DNA of 10,810 nucleotides. It comes from Verrucomicrobiota bacterium. GTDB lineage: Bacteria > Verrucomicrobiota > Kiritimatiellia > JAAZAB01. The translations under genes were made by a program, and so were the position numbers. Positions 1 to 7,256 of the stretch are shown here, piece after piece (positions within the stretch are counted from its first letter, which is position 1; every line of letters begins with the position of its first letter). The stretch spans positions 1-10,810 of the forward strand of contig JAHIMN010000080.1 in assembly GCA_018896395.1 (NCBI GenBank), read 5' to 3'. The notes beneath the pieces were generated by a model. It was not told the origin of the DNA and did not search any database. It saw only the letters and a program-made list of their open reading frames with translations.

Positions 1-387
1 AGCCGCCATGACCTGCTGGGTAAACTCGTACGGCACCTGCCGGTCAGCGCGCAAGACAACCCGGAAGCTCGGATTTTTGCCCATCTTGGCGCTTTTTTCG
101 ATCATCGGCGTCAGATCCAGGGGGTCGTGAACGACCAGCACGCCAACTTTATATGTGGGTTCGTACAGCCCCTCTTCCCATTCAATGTCCACGATGAACC
201 GGCCGGACTCGTCCTTTTCCACAATGCCCTGATGGGTGCCGGGCAGACGCACCTCCTTGCTGATCCGCACCATGTCAATCGTGCTGACCGACACGAAATA
301 GAGGATCAGCAGGAATACGCAGTCCATCAACGGCCCCATCTGCAGGGCGCAGGTTTCTTCCTCTTCGGCCAGCCATTTTTTCTTCAT
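1..387 (-). CDS. exbD: ExbD/TolR-family biopolymer transport protein (C-terminus cut by window edge)
   Basis: This is the left-edge partial gene: 129 codons are open from the ATG at 387 to base 1 with no stop. It begins MKKKWLAEEEE, then one hydrophobic helix at about residues 18-37 (LQMGPLMDCVFLLILYF), then a soluble domain whose last visible residues read RADRQVPYEFTQQVMAA. That ending matches the ExbD/TolR periplasmic pattern of a beta strand with a conserved Arg-x-Asp followed by a helix. Asp22 in MGPLMDC sits where family members carry the essential proton-relay Asp of the transmembrane helix. Family proteins run about 130-150 residues, so only the extreme C-terminus is missing. The start lies 7 nt after the ExbB stop, with a GGGAG-like ribosome site inside the end of exbB, which suggests translational coupling. 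Expected role: stator subunit that, with ExbB, converts the proton gradient into motion across the inner membrane. The partner (TonB-like, TolA-like or other) is unknown. Confidence 0.9.
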   Translation of the reverse strand, partial: MKKKWLAEEEETCALQMGPLMDCVFLLILYFVSVSTIDMVRISKEVRLPGTHQGIVEKDESGRFIVDIEWEEGLYEPTYKVGVLVVHDPLDLTPMIEKSAKMGKNPSFRVVLRADRQVPYEFTQQVMAA

Positions 388-394
388 GCCGCGC

Positions 395-1438
395 TTACTC
401 CCAATCCAATTCCGCATTGCAATGCGGGCATTTCTTGTCGCCCACGGTCACTTCCTTGGAACAATTCGGGCAGGCCACGTGCTCCTCTTTAGCCGGCGTT
501 GCTTCGGGAGCGGCGGTGGGCTTGGCCGCCGTACTGGCCTTGGCCTTGACCGCCGGGACCTTGGGAGCCGACGCCCCGGACGCCATGCCGGTCTTGCCGC
601 CACCGAGGTAAGCCATGCGCGCTTCCTTGGTCACGATCACCAGGTCGTCCGGAATGTTGTCAAAATCAATTTCATCGAACAGCATGGTCAGGCGACCTTG
701 AACATATTCCATGACCTTCTTAATGCGATTGCCAAGGATGTAATATGCGCACAAACCGGGAATGGCGATGGCCAGGCCCGTATAGGTGGTAACCAAGGCT
801 GTCCCAATGTCACCAGCCAGCTTGCTCGGATCGCCCACGGCACCGCTAAAGGCCATGGAGTTAAAAGCGCCCATCATACCGGCAATCGTGCCGAACAGAC
901 CTAGCAACGGCGCGATCGTGGCGTTCAGGTTGATATATGCGTTCTTGCTCCTGAACACATTTGTTTCGTTCGACGCGGATTCCAGGGCGGTGGTGTCAAA
1001 GGCTTCCTGGCCATTGGGCAGTTTTTCAAGCGCCGTGCATAAAATGCGGGTCACCACGCAGGGATTGTCCATGCCGATCTTCCATGCTTTCTGATAATCC
1101 TTGACCAGCAGGGTCTGATACAACTGCTGAATGATTTCCGACGGACAGGCAACACGAATGCGCAGTTTTATGAGCAATTCGATCAAGACCGCGGTCGCCC
1201 ACACGGCCGTGCCCAGCAACGGCCACATGGTCGGGCCGCCCTGCCGCCAGTAATCCATGAAAGTTTCCGGTTTCTTGTTCTTCTCATCCACGGCCGGGGC
1301 GGCGCCCCCGCCCGTTGTGGCCGGCGCCTGCGCGTAGGCGGTCGTCGTAAAGCTCAGACCGGTCCACTGCGCCGTCCCGCCCAGCAACAGGCCAATTACC
1401 ATCATCGCCATTAAGAAACGAAACCATTGTGTCTGCAT
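395..1438 (-). CDS. exbB: ExbB/TolQ/MotA-type proton channel subunit with C-terminal zinc ribbon
   Basis: 347 residues, longer than E. coli ExbB (about 244). The N-terminus (residues 1-38) looks like a signal peptide with an AYAQA cleavage-type end. Three transmembrane segments follow at about 70-91, 172-196 and 212-236. TM2 contains the family signature PLLGLFGTIAGMMGAF and TM3 contains TTYTGLAIAIP; the Thr residues in these two helices correspond to the polar channel-lining residues of ExbB/TolQ. After the cytoplasmic helix comes an Ala/Pro/Lys-rich linker (about 280-320) and then two CxxC knuckles, C323/C326 and C337/C340, forming a classic short zinc-ribbon spacing. That tail is not part of normal ExbB. 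The start is set by a perfect AGGAGG at 1445-1450, 6 nt upstream. The gene is followed at 7 nt by exbD and preceded by the secreted TPR gene, 152 nt away. The ExbB fold is confident; the function of the zinc ribbon is unknown. Confidence 0.93.
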   Translation of the reverse strand: MQTQWFRFLMAMMVIGLLLGGTAQWTGLSFTTTAYAQAPATTGGGAAPAVDEKNKKPETFMDYWRQGGPTMWPLLGTAVWATAVLIELLIKLRIRVACPSEIIQQLYQTLLVKDYQKAWKIGMDNPCVVTRILCTALEKLPNGQEAFDTTALESASNETNVFRSKNAYINLNATIAPLLGLFGTIAGMMGAFNSMAFSGAVGDPSKLAGDIGTALVTTYTGLAIAIPGLCAYYILGNRIKKVMEYVQGRLTMLFDEIDFDNIPDDLVIVTKEARMAYLGGGKTGMASGASAPKVPAVKAKASTAAKPTAAPEATPAKEEHVACPNCSKEVTVGDKKCPHCNAELDWE

Positions 1439-1590
1439 AGCATTCCTCCTGAATTACTTATGTTTCATTCGCGCGTTCATATCCTCAAACCATTCCCTCG
1501 GCGTTTTCTTGAAAGAATTTGGTTCTGCTTAGCGTGGCGACTTTCTTTCTTTTACTGACCCCCGCTCCGGGCGTCCAGATCCTCCGCGAT
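1439..1590 (-). other. spacer between TPR gene and exbB
   Basis: A 152-bp non-coding spacer. It holds the exbB ribosome-binding site (AGGAGG at 1445-1450). I see no convincing sigma70 hexamer pair on the minus strand and no hairpin followed by a T run, so exbB may be read through from the TPR gene promoter or have a promoter I do not recognise. Confidence 0.5.
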
Positions 1591-2469
1591 TCAGGGTTTG
1601 GGCGGTTTGGCCGCCGCTTCCTGGTCTGCGCGCCGCGCGCCGAGGGCTTTGCGCATCTCGATCGCCTTGGTGGCAAACAACGAGGCCGGATAATTTTCAA
1701 TCAGCTCGGTTAACATCCCTTCGGCCTTGGCGGTCTGATTGGACGCCGCCAAAAGCCCCGCGCCGCGGTAAAGGGCTTCCGAATAGAAGGGCTCCACGGG
1801 ATACAGGCCGATCACGCGCAAATACCCGTCAAGTGCGTCGGCTGGGCGTGCGAGGCCTTCCTGGCATTGGCCGATCCCGAGATAAATTTCGGCCGCATAA
1901 GGTAACTGATCCTTGACCGGTTTCAGCTGTTTATCATAGGGTTGGGCCAATTCCTGAAATTGGGTGAGGGCCGGCGCGTAATTTTTCCTGGCCAGCTCAA
2001 TTTCGGTTAAGCCCACCGAGGCCGCCATGCTGAGCGGATGTTCCGGATAGGTCTGTAGAAAGACCTTAAACGCTTTACCCGCATTGTCGTAGTCACCGGC
2101 CAGCAAGCTGGCACGGCCGAAATATACCATCCCTTTGGCCGCCCATTCCGTGTCCAACCCCAGATACTGCATCATGACCTTGCCCAGGTTTAACTGGGCA
2201 TTGCGCAGATCGCCTTTTTCATAGGCGGCAATACCGCGCACCACGCTGGGGGGCGGTTCAACCGTCAATCGGACAACCCCGGCGCGGGGCACGGTGACTT
2301 CCCCGCCCTGGGTCAGTTGGATCCGGATGCCGGCGGCATCCACGGATACGACCCGACCCCGGAACGCCTGCGACCGGGTCACAACCACGTCTTCCGGCCA
2401 GGCCGGCATGCTCGCCAGCATGAGGCCAACGGCCACGAGCGCTGGTACGAGTAATCCTTGTTGGCGCAT
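1591..2469 (-). CDS. secreted TPR protein with N-terminal beta-rich domain
   Basis: 292 residues from the ATG at 2469. The frame stays open 37 codons further upstream, but the 2469 start is preferred: GGGAG lies just upstream, it begins a signal peptide (MRQQGLLVPALVAVGLMLAS, cleavage near residues 23-26), and the only good promoter lies inside the longer version. Residues about 27-70 form a small beta-rich stretch (FRGRVVSVDAAGIRIQL and EVTVPRAGVVRLTV) reminiscent of SH3/Sm-like barrels. From about 75 to 265 there are five or so TPR-like helical hairpins with the AAxxGLTEIELA and TELIENYPASLFA style seen in BamD/YbgF-type envelope TPRs. The tail is Ala/Lys/Pro-rich. It most likely sits in the periplasm and works with the adjacent ExbB/ExbD motor; that link rests on gene order only. 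I cannot assign a named family. Confidence 0.85.
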   Translation of the reverse strand: MRQQGLLVPALVAVGLMLASMPAWPEDVVVTRSQAFRGRVVSVDAAGIRIQLTQGGEVTVPRAGVVRLTVEPPPSVVRGIAAYEKGDLRNAQLNLGKVMMQYLGLDTEWAAKGMVYFGRASLLAGDYDNAGKAFKVFLQTYPEHPLSMAASVGLTEIELARKNYAPALTQFQELAQPYDKQLKPVKDQLPYAAEIYLGIGQCQEGLARPADALDGYLRVIGLYPVEPFYSEALYRGAGLLAASNQTAKAEGMLTELIENYPASLFATKAIEMRKALGARRADQEAAAKPPKP

Positions 2470-2522
2470 ACTCTCTCCCGCGTTATCCCAACGACGAATG
2501 GGATGGAACTCATGAATAAAGC

Positions 2523-2552
2523 AAGATAACGGTATTTGCGCTAACGTGTCAA
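2523..2552 (-). promoter_or_regulatory. sigma70-type promoter for the leftward TPR-exbB-exbD genes
   Basis: On the minus strand TTGACA (2547-2552, perfect -35) is followed after 18 bp by TATCTT (2523-2528, 4 of 6 to the -10 consensus). An A/T-only run (about 2551-2571) lies directly upstream, like an UP element. The predicted transcript start near 2516 leaves a 5' leader of about 47 nt before the ATG at 2469. Confidence 0.65.
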
Positions 2553-2700
2553 ATAAAATAATAAAAAATAATCTGGCCATTTTTTCATAAAACGTGTAAT
2601 GCTTGAGGCAGTTTCAAAACCATTTTTGCGCCTTTTCAAAATTAGCACTCTTGGATGTGCATCGGCACTATGGATGAAAGCGATGGAACGGAGGCACTAT

Positions 2701-5700
2701 ATGAGTACACGCGCTCTGCGAATGAGTCTGGCAGGCATGGTTTTCCTGTGGCTGACGGTGGCAGCCCCGGCCCTCGAGCGGTTGGACGAAATGGCCACCA
2801 TCGGCGAGGAGCACATGCGCGCCGGCAAGTATACCGAGGCCATCAAAGTCTATGAAAAGATCGTGGAAAATCCCACCTATGAAAACATTCTCTCCATCAA
2901 GTTCGATCTGGCCTGGGCCTATTACCTGACCGGCGCTTTCGAAAAAGCCATTCCGCTTTTCACCGACCTTTCCAGCATCCGCGCGCCCAGCGCGGTGATC
3001 AAGGCCCAAGCCTTGTTCCTGCTGGCCGATTGTTACGCCCGGCTGGCCGCCACGCAGGACGAAAAAAACGCCGACCGTAAAAAAAATATTCAAAAATCGC
3101 TGGAGCTCCATACCGCGTTTCAGACCCAGAACCCCAGGAGCCCGAATATCCCCCAGTCCTTCTACGGCCGCGGGTACGCTTATTTTTTGAACAGCCAGTA
3201 CACCGAGGCCGAAGCCGACCTGAAAAACCTGATGCGCTTGTATCCGAGCAGCTCGGCGGCGCAGGATGCCAACTATCTCCTGGCCAGCGTCTATAGCCAG
3301 CAGGGGCTGGATCACTTTCAGGCCGGCCGGAAGGACAACGCCAAGCGGTTCATGGACAAGGCCCGCGAGATTTTCGGCCAGCTGACCAAAGCGGAAGGAA
3401 ATCCCGTCACGGCCAATGACAGCATGTTCGCGCTCGCGGAAACCTGGTTCAGCGCGGGCCTGTATAACGAGGCCATTCTCTCGTTCCGCGAAGTCCGCGC
3501 CAAAAACGAAGTCCTGCAAATCCTGAAGCGCCAGATTGACAAGGCCCAAACGCAACTTGGCGCTCAAACCGGCCGGAAGGAAGATACGACTTTCGTCAAA
3601 GGGGAACTGGACCGGCTCAAAGCGCAGTGGTCCGCCGTCAGTGAAGGCACGGATTTGGCGATTGCAAGCTATTTGCGAATCGCCCAGGCCTATTTTGAAA
3701 TGGGCGGGTACGACGTGTGCCGCGTGATCTGCCGACACCTGATCGAGTTCACCACGGATGATCGCAAACAGCAGGTCAATTACCTGCTAATCAATACCTA
3801 CCTCAAGGATGAAGATCCCGACAGCGCGGCCAGCGAAATGGAGGGCTTCCAGCAGACCTTCGGCACCGACGCGCCCATTGCCGACACCGTCAGCCTGGCG
3901 ATCGGTCAGTTGTTCATGCGGCAGGGCACGGAGGCAGGTATTGCCAATGCCCTGGCGCAGTTCACCAAAAGCGTGGATGAATACCCCCAGGGCAGTGCGC
4001 TCGAAGACACGCTCAATCTCAAATTTACGGCCGAATACGTGCTTAACCAGTACAAAGAAGCCAATCAGACGATTGACGCCTACCTGGAAAAGTTTTCAAA
4101 GGGGTATGCGGTGCCCACCGCTCTTTATTACAAGGCTATGTGCCTGGTGGCACTGAATCAGCCGGACGAGGCGCTGAAAACCATTGACCAGGTGATCCAG
4201 CAGTTCCCGAAGAAAACCGAGACGTTCGATGCAGTGGACGAGGTGTTTTACCAGAAGGGCGCCATGCTCGTGAAGGCGAAAAAAATGCCGGAAGCCATCA
4301 CGCACCTCGAAACTTTCCTGGAGCGATTCAAGGACAGCAACCTGCGGCCGGAGGCCATGTATCTGCTTGGCATTGCCCTGAATGCGGCGGGGCAGACAGA
4401 TAAGGCCAAAGCCGTGCTGGAAGGCATTGCCCGGCAGTATGCGGACAATAAGATCGTACCGATTGCCCTGTATCAGATTGCGGTGATCTATTACGAAAAG
4501 AAGGATTGGGCCCGTATGGCCGAAGCCCTGGAAACGCTGATCCAGATTTGTCCGCAGAGCGAACAGGTGACCGACGGCTTTTTCTGGCTCGGCTTTATCG
4601 CCCGGCAGGATGGCCGGTTCGAAGATGCGATTGATTACTATACGCGGTGCGTGGAATCCAACCCGGCCTACAGCCAGGCGCCGGATTGTCTGCTGGCCAT
4701 CGCCCTGTCATACAAGGATAAGGCCGACAAGATGGGCCAACCCATGGTATTGCCGGAAGAAAAACGCGCGCTGTTCCGCGCCACGCTATATGATGCCGCT
4801 TACGCGTTCGAAGATCTGCTGGCCAATTACCCGGATTCCGACCAGGCGCAGGAGGCTATTCCCGGGATGGCCAGGGCTATTTTCGATCTCGTTCGCTACC
4901 GGCAGATCACCGAAGACGAGGGTGGCCAGTTCTTTGTCAAGGCCATCGCGCGCCACAAAGACAACGCCGCCTTGGCGGCCCAGCTTTCATTCGGCAACGG
5001 CAATTTCCTCATGCTGAACAAGCAGACCGACAAGGCCCTGAAGGCATTCAAACAAGCCTTTGCCGCCCAGACGGACGCGCGGCTCTCGCCGACCTTGCTG
5101 GCCAGCTATGCCGAGGCGCTCAAAGAGGCCAACGCGCTGGCCGAGGCGGAAACGATTTACAACAAGATCATCGCCGATTTCCCCAACGATCCGCGGGCGC
5201 TTGCGCCGGCCTGGTACGGCCTGGCGGACATCAAATTCCGCCGGAAGACCGAAGCGGGCGACAAGGAAGCCGAAACCCTGTTTAAGAAAGTGCTGACTGA
5301 CTTCGCGTGGTATGAGCCCGGGAAGCAGGGACTGGTGAAACTGGCAACGATCCAAGAACGGAACGGAAACTACAGCGAAGCGGAAAAAAGTTTTACGGAC
5401 GTCTGGAAACAGGAAAAAGGCGAGGCCCGTATCGGCGCCATGCTGGGCGTGTCCCGCTGTCAACTCGCCCAGGTCCAATCCGCGAACAAGCCGGCCAACT
5501 GGAAAGACCTCATCCGGGTCTGTTCCGAAAACCTGACCAAGATCATCGTGCTTTACGAGGCCTATCCCGATTACGTGTCGGAAGCTTATTTGCTCCAGGG
5601 CCAGACCTGCGAAGCGAACGGCGAACCGGCCAAGGCCAAGGAAATGTATTACAAGGTCACGACGGATTACAAAAACTACCCGGCGGCCAAACCCGCGGCT

Positions 5701-5763
5701 GAGCGCCTGCAGGCCCTGGGCGGCTATACACCGCCCGCCGTGGCGGCTTCGCCGCAGAAATGA
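2701..5763 (+). CDS. large secreted all-TPR protein (about 1020 residues)
   Basis: 1020 residues from the ATG at 2701. The frame is open from 2599, but 2701 has GGAGG at 2690-2694 (6 nt spacing) and starts a clean signal peptide, MSTRALRMSLAGMVFLWLTV with cleavage after APA at residue 24. Almost the whole mature chain is tandem TPR/Sel1-like helical hairpins with recurrent A-x(n)-F-x(n)-YP-x-S phrases (for example EADLKNLMRLYPSSSAA, AIDYYTRCVESNPAYSQAP, AFEDLLANYPDSDQAQEA). Mid-length charged helices interrupt the pattern near residues 260-320. The short tail is Pro/Ala-rich. No catalytic motif is visible, so a scaffolding or adaptor role in the periplasm is likeliest. It is divergently transcribed from the secreted TPR-exbB-exbD genes and shares a 231-bp spacer with them, suggesting co-regulation. 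I could not find a convincing rightward promoter in that spacer; TGTAAT at 2595-2600 is the best lone -10. Confidence 0.88.
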   Translation: MSTRALRMSLAGMVFLWLTVAAPALERLDEMATIGEEHMRAGKYTEAIKVYEKIVENPTYENILSIKFDLAWAYYLTGAFEKAIPLFTDLSSIRAPSAVIKAQALFLLADCYARLAATQDEKNADRKKNIQKSLELHTAFQTQNPRSPNIPQSFYGRGYAYFLNSQYTEAEADLKNLMRLYPSSSAAQDANYLLASVYSQQGLDHFQAGRKDNAKRFMDKAREIFGQLTKAEGNPVTANDSMFALAETWFSAGLYNEAILSFREVRAKNEVLQILKRQIDKAQTQLGAQTGRKEDTTFVKGELDRLKAQWSAVSEGTDLAIASYLRIAQAYFEMGGYDVCRVICRHLIEFTTDDRKQQVNYLLINTYLKDEDPDSAASEMEGFQQTFGTDAPIADTVSLAIGQLFMRQGTEAGIANALAQFTKSVDEYPQGSALEDTLNLKFTAEYVLNQYKEANQTIDAYLEKFSKGYAVPTALYYKAMCLVALNQPDEALKTIDQVIQQFPKKTETFDAVDEVFYQKGAMLVKAKKMPEAITHLETFLERFKDSNLRPEAMYLLGIALNAAGQTDKAKAVLEGIARQYADNKIVPIALYQIAVIYYEKKDWARMAEALETLIQICPQSEQVTDGFFWLGFIARQDGRFEDAIDYYTRCVESNPAYSQAPDCLLAIALSYKDKADKMGQPMVLPEEKRALFRATLYDAAYAFEDLLANYPDSDQAQEAIPGMARAIFDLVRYRQITEDEGGQFFVKAIARHKDNAALAAQLSFGNGNFLMLNKQTDKALKAFKQAFAAQTDARLSPTLLASYAEALKEANALAEAETIYNKIIADFPNDPRALAPAWYGLADIKFRRKTEAGDKEAETLFKKVLTDFAWYEPGKQGLVKLATIQERNGNYSEAEKSFTDVWKQEKGEARIGAMLGVSRCQLAQVQSANKPANWKDLIRVCSENLTKIIVLYEAYPDYVSEAYLLQGQTCEANGEPAKAKEMYYKVTTDYKNYPAAKPAAERLQALGGYTPPAVAASPQK

Positions 5764-5811
5764 AGACACTTTTTGAGCCGCGGGTAATTATTTTCCGAAA
5801 TTCTTCATTCT

Positions 5812-6333
5812 TCATTTCTTCTCAACGGCCAATGTCATGGCCACTTCCGGGCAGGTAAAGGGCGAATCGTATTTGGTGCAGTTGATACAGCCCATGTAGA
5901 GCTTGTGCATCAGCGTTTCCTTGGCTACCTCGTTAAAGCCGAACTGGCGAAAGAAGGCCGGGGTGAACGTCAGCACCACGATCTGCGCGGGATGAAACCG
6001 CTTGATCCGCTTGATTATCGCCTTCACCAGGGCCGAACCAATCCCCTTGTGCTGGTAATGACCGCTGATCGCGACGGATTTGATTTCGATGGATGGGTTG
6101 AGCGCCTTCCCTATTTCCGGCAAAATCTGCCAGGCAGCCGTACCGATGATGCGCCCCCTGGCCGAGCTCGGGCAGGCCCGGGCCTCGCACACCAGAAACC
6201 GGTCAATATTCTGAACGATATCACTGATGGCGCGCGGCACCACCTCGCGGGGATGCTCCTTGATTAACGCGTAAATGGCGCCGGCATCTTCAAACCCGGC
6301 GTTTCGAATTGTCGTTGCAATGGTGGCTTTCAT
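5812..6333 (-). CDS. GNAT acetyltransferase, stand-alone N-acetylglutamate synthase type
   Basis: 173 residues from the ATG at 6333. The GNAT core is clear: IRNAGFEDAGAIYALIKEH at the N-terminus, the acetyl-CoA pyrophosphate loop QHKGIGSALV (residues 94-103), then VVLTFTPAFFRQFGF (119-133). The LTF-x3-FF-x3-GF phrase and the C-terminal Cys cluster (C149, C152, C161) resemble short ArgA-like proteins that acetylate glutamate (acetyl-CoA + L-glutamate to N-acetylglutamate, first step of arginine synthesis), as in actinobacterial short NAGS. No amino-acid-kinase domain is present. The AAGGAGG at 6348-6354 is 14 nt from this ATG, rather far; the frame stays open to 6516, but the upstream ATGs at 6444 and 6369 lack ribosome sites and would add low-complexity residues. 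The gene stands alone, convergent with the large TPR gene, with no arg genes beside it. The glutamate substrate is inferred. Confidence 0.85.
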   Translation of the reverse strand: MKATIATTIRNAGFEDAGAIYALIKEHPREVVPRAISDIVQNIDRFLVCEARACPSSARGRIIGTAAWQILPEIGKALNPSIEIKSVAISGHYQHKGIGSALVKAIIKRIKRFHPAQIVVLTFTPAFFRQFGFNEVAKETLMHKLYMGCINCTKYDSPFTCPEVAMTLAVEKK

Positions 6334-6394
6334 GGTTTGAGATTTATCCTCCTTGGCCGGAATGTGCATGTACGCGTCATTCCGCGCCCTGCGC

Positions 6395-6426
6395 CCTGAA
6401 GGCTGCGCGGGGCGCTTACCTTCAGG
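6395..6426. other. stem-loop upstream of the GNAT gene
   Basis: CCTGAAGG (6395-6402) and CCTTCAGG (6419-6426) are perfect 8-bp inverted arms around a GC-rich 16-nt loop. Just left is a direct repeat, GCGCCCT at 6384-6390 and 6391-6397. It lies about 60 nt upstream of the GNAT start, where it could be a leader structure or a relic of an interspersed repeat. No T run follows, so it is not a standard terminator. Confidence 0.5.
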
Positions 6427-6506
6427 ATTGTGTTTCTTTTCCATGATGGATAGCAAACACGCATCGCTTTGGCGAGAAAAAATCGCGGGGGTTTCGCCGG
6501 CGGCGC

Positions 6507-6535
6507 TTGACACCAATCCAAAGCGGTTTTATTAT
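6507..6535 (+). promoter_or_regulatory. near-consensus sigma70 promoter for the ankyrin gene
   Basis: TTGACA (6507-6512), 17-bp spacer, TATTAT (6530-6535): 11 of 12 consensus bases with ideal spacing. The predicted transcript start is about 6542, only about 8 nt before the ATG at 6550. Confidence 0.75.
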
Positions 6536-6549
6536 ATGAGGAAAATTAC

Positions 6550-7248
6550 ATGCAACTCGCGAATATAACGTTCCGCCAAATGCCGATCCTGATTGCCGTC
6601 GCCGCAGGAACCGTTGCGCTTTTCTTTTATGTGAACAACTGTTCCCGCCCCCGGGCCATCGAGCAGGCGATTCAGGATCAATCCATGCCCCGTCTGGCAG
6701 AGGCGGTCGCCAGGCACCCGAAACACGTCAATCAGCGGGACGCGCAAAACGGCATGACCCCCCTGCATTGGGCGGTCATGGGAAATCAGACCAACATGGC
6801 GGAATATCTTCTGGCCCACGGCGCCGACGTGAACGCCGGCGATCGCTATGGCTTGACGCCCTTGCATAAAGCCGCCGCATTCAACGGTAAGGACATGGCC
6901 GCAATCCTGCTGGCCCATGGCGCCAACCTTAATGCAATGGGGACCAAATATGGCATAATCCAGGTAATGCCCCTGCACTTGGCGGCCGAAGCGGGCTTTG
7001 CCGACGTGATCCAGGTGTTGCTGGATCACGGCGCCGATATCAACGCGCGCACGGGCGGCCAGAATCGCGTGACGCCGCTCCACATGGCCACCGCCAAAGG
7101 CAGAAGCACCGTCGTAAAAATGCTGTTACGCTCCGGCGCCGAAGTAAATGCCCGGGACGTCAAAGAGCAAACGCCTTTACATTGGGCGCTGGTCGCGGAA
7201 CAACCCGACTGCGCCGACATTATCCGCATCTTCGGCGGCACGGAGTAG
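6550..7248 (+). CDS. membrane-anchored ankyrin-repeat protein
   Basis: 232 residues. The N-terminus has one hydrophobic segment (about 11-28, MPILIAVAAGTVALFFYV), followed by NNC and a basic RPR; the Cys at 31 lacks a proper lipobox, so a signal anchor is likelier than a lipoprotein. Residues 34-66 form a capping helix pair, then come four clear ankyrin repeats beginning at TPLHWAV (70), TPLHKAA (103), MPLHLAA (140) and TPLHMAT (175), and a partial fifth at TPLHWAL (208). Each carries the LL-x-HGA-x-(V/I/L)-NA turn. The third repeat has an insertion (GTKYGIIQV) before it. Ankyrin stacks bind proteins and have no enzymatic motif; the partner is unknown and the side of the membrane is uncertain. 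GAGGA at 6538-6542 is well spaced for ribosome binding but overlaps the predicted transcript start. The alternative ATG at 6580 would start right at the hydrophobic segment but has no visible ribosome site. Confidence 0.88.
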   Translation: MQLANITFRQMPILIAVAAGTVALFFYVNNCSRPRAIEQAIQDQSMPRLAEAVARHPKHVNQRDAQNGMTPLHWAVMGNQTNMAEYLLAHGADVNAGDRYGLTPLHKAAAFNGKDMAAILLAHGANLNAMGTKYGIIQVMPLHLAAEAGFADVIQVLLDHGADINARTGGQNRVTPLHMATAKGRSTVVKMLLRSGAEVNARDVKEQTPLHWALVAEQPDCADIIRIFGGTE

Positions 7249-7256
7249 TCACGGCA

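Noticed and set aside
2470..2580. longer N-terminus for the secreted TPR protein
   Set aside because: It would place the TTGACA promoter inside the gene and bury the signal peptide; the 2469 start has a ribosome site.
2668..3738. 356-codon open frame on the minus strand
   Set aside because: It lies wholly antisense to the large TPR gene, has no ribosome site or recognisable domain, and its residues mirror the GC-rich codon pattern of the real gene.
4987..5769. 260-codon open frame on the minus strand
   Set aside because: Antisense shadow of the C-terminal third of the large TPR gene; Gly/Arg/Phe-rich composition with no family signal.
5743..5775. GCGGC-TTC-GCCGC hairpin followed by a T run, possible terminator of the large TPR gene
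   Set aside because: The stem is only 5 bp, lies inside the coding end, and the T run is about 15 nt away, so it does not fit a rho-independent terminator.
6640..6642. lipoprotein cysteine in the ankyrin protein (Cys31)
   Set aside because: The residues before it (VNN) do not match a lipobox, so I prefer a transmembrane anchor.
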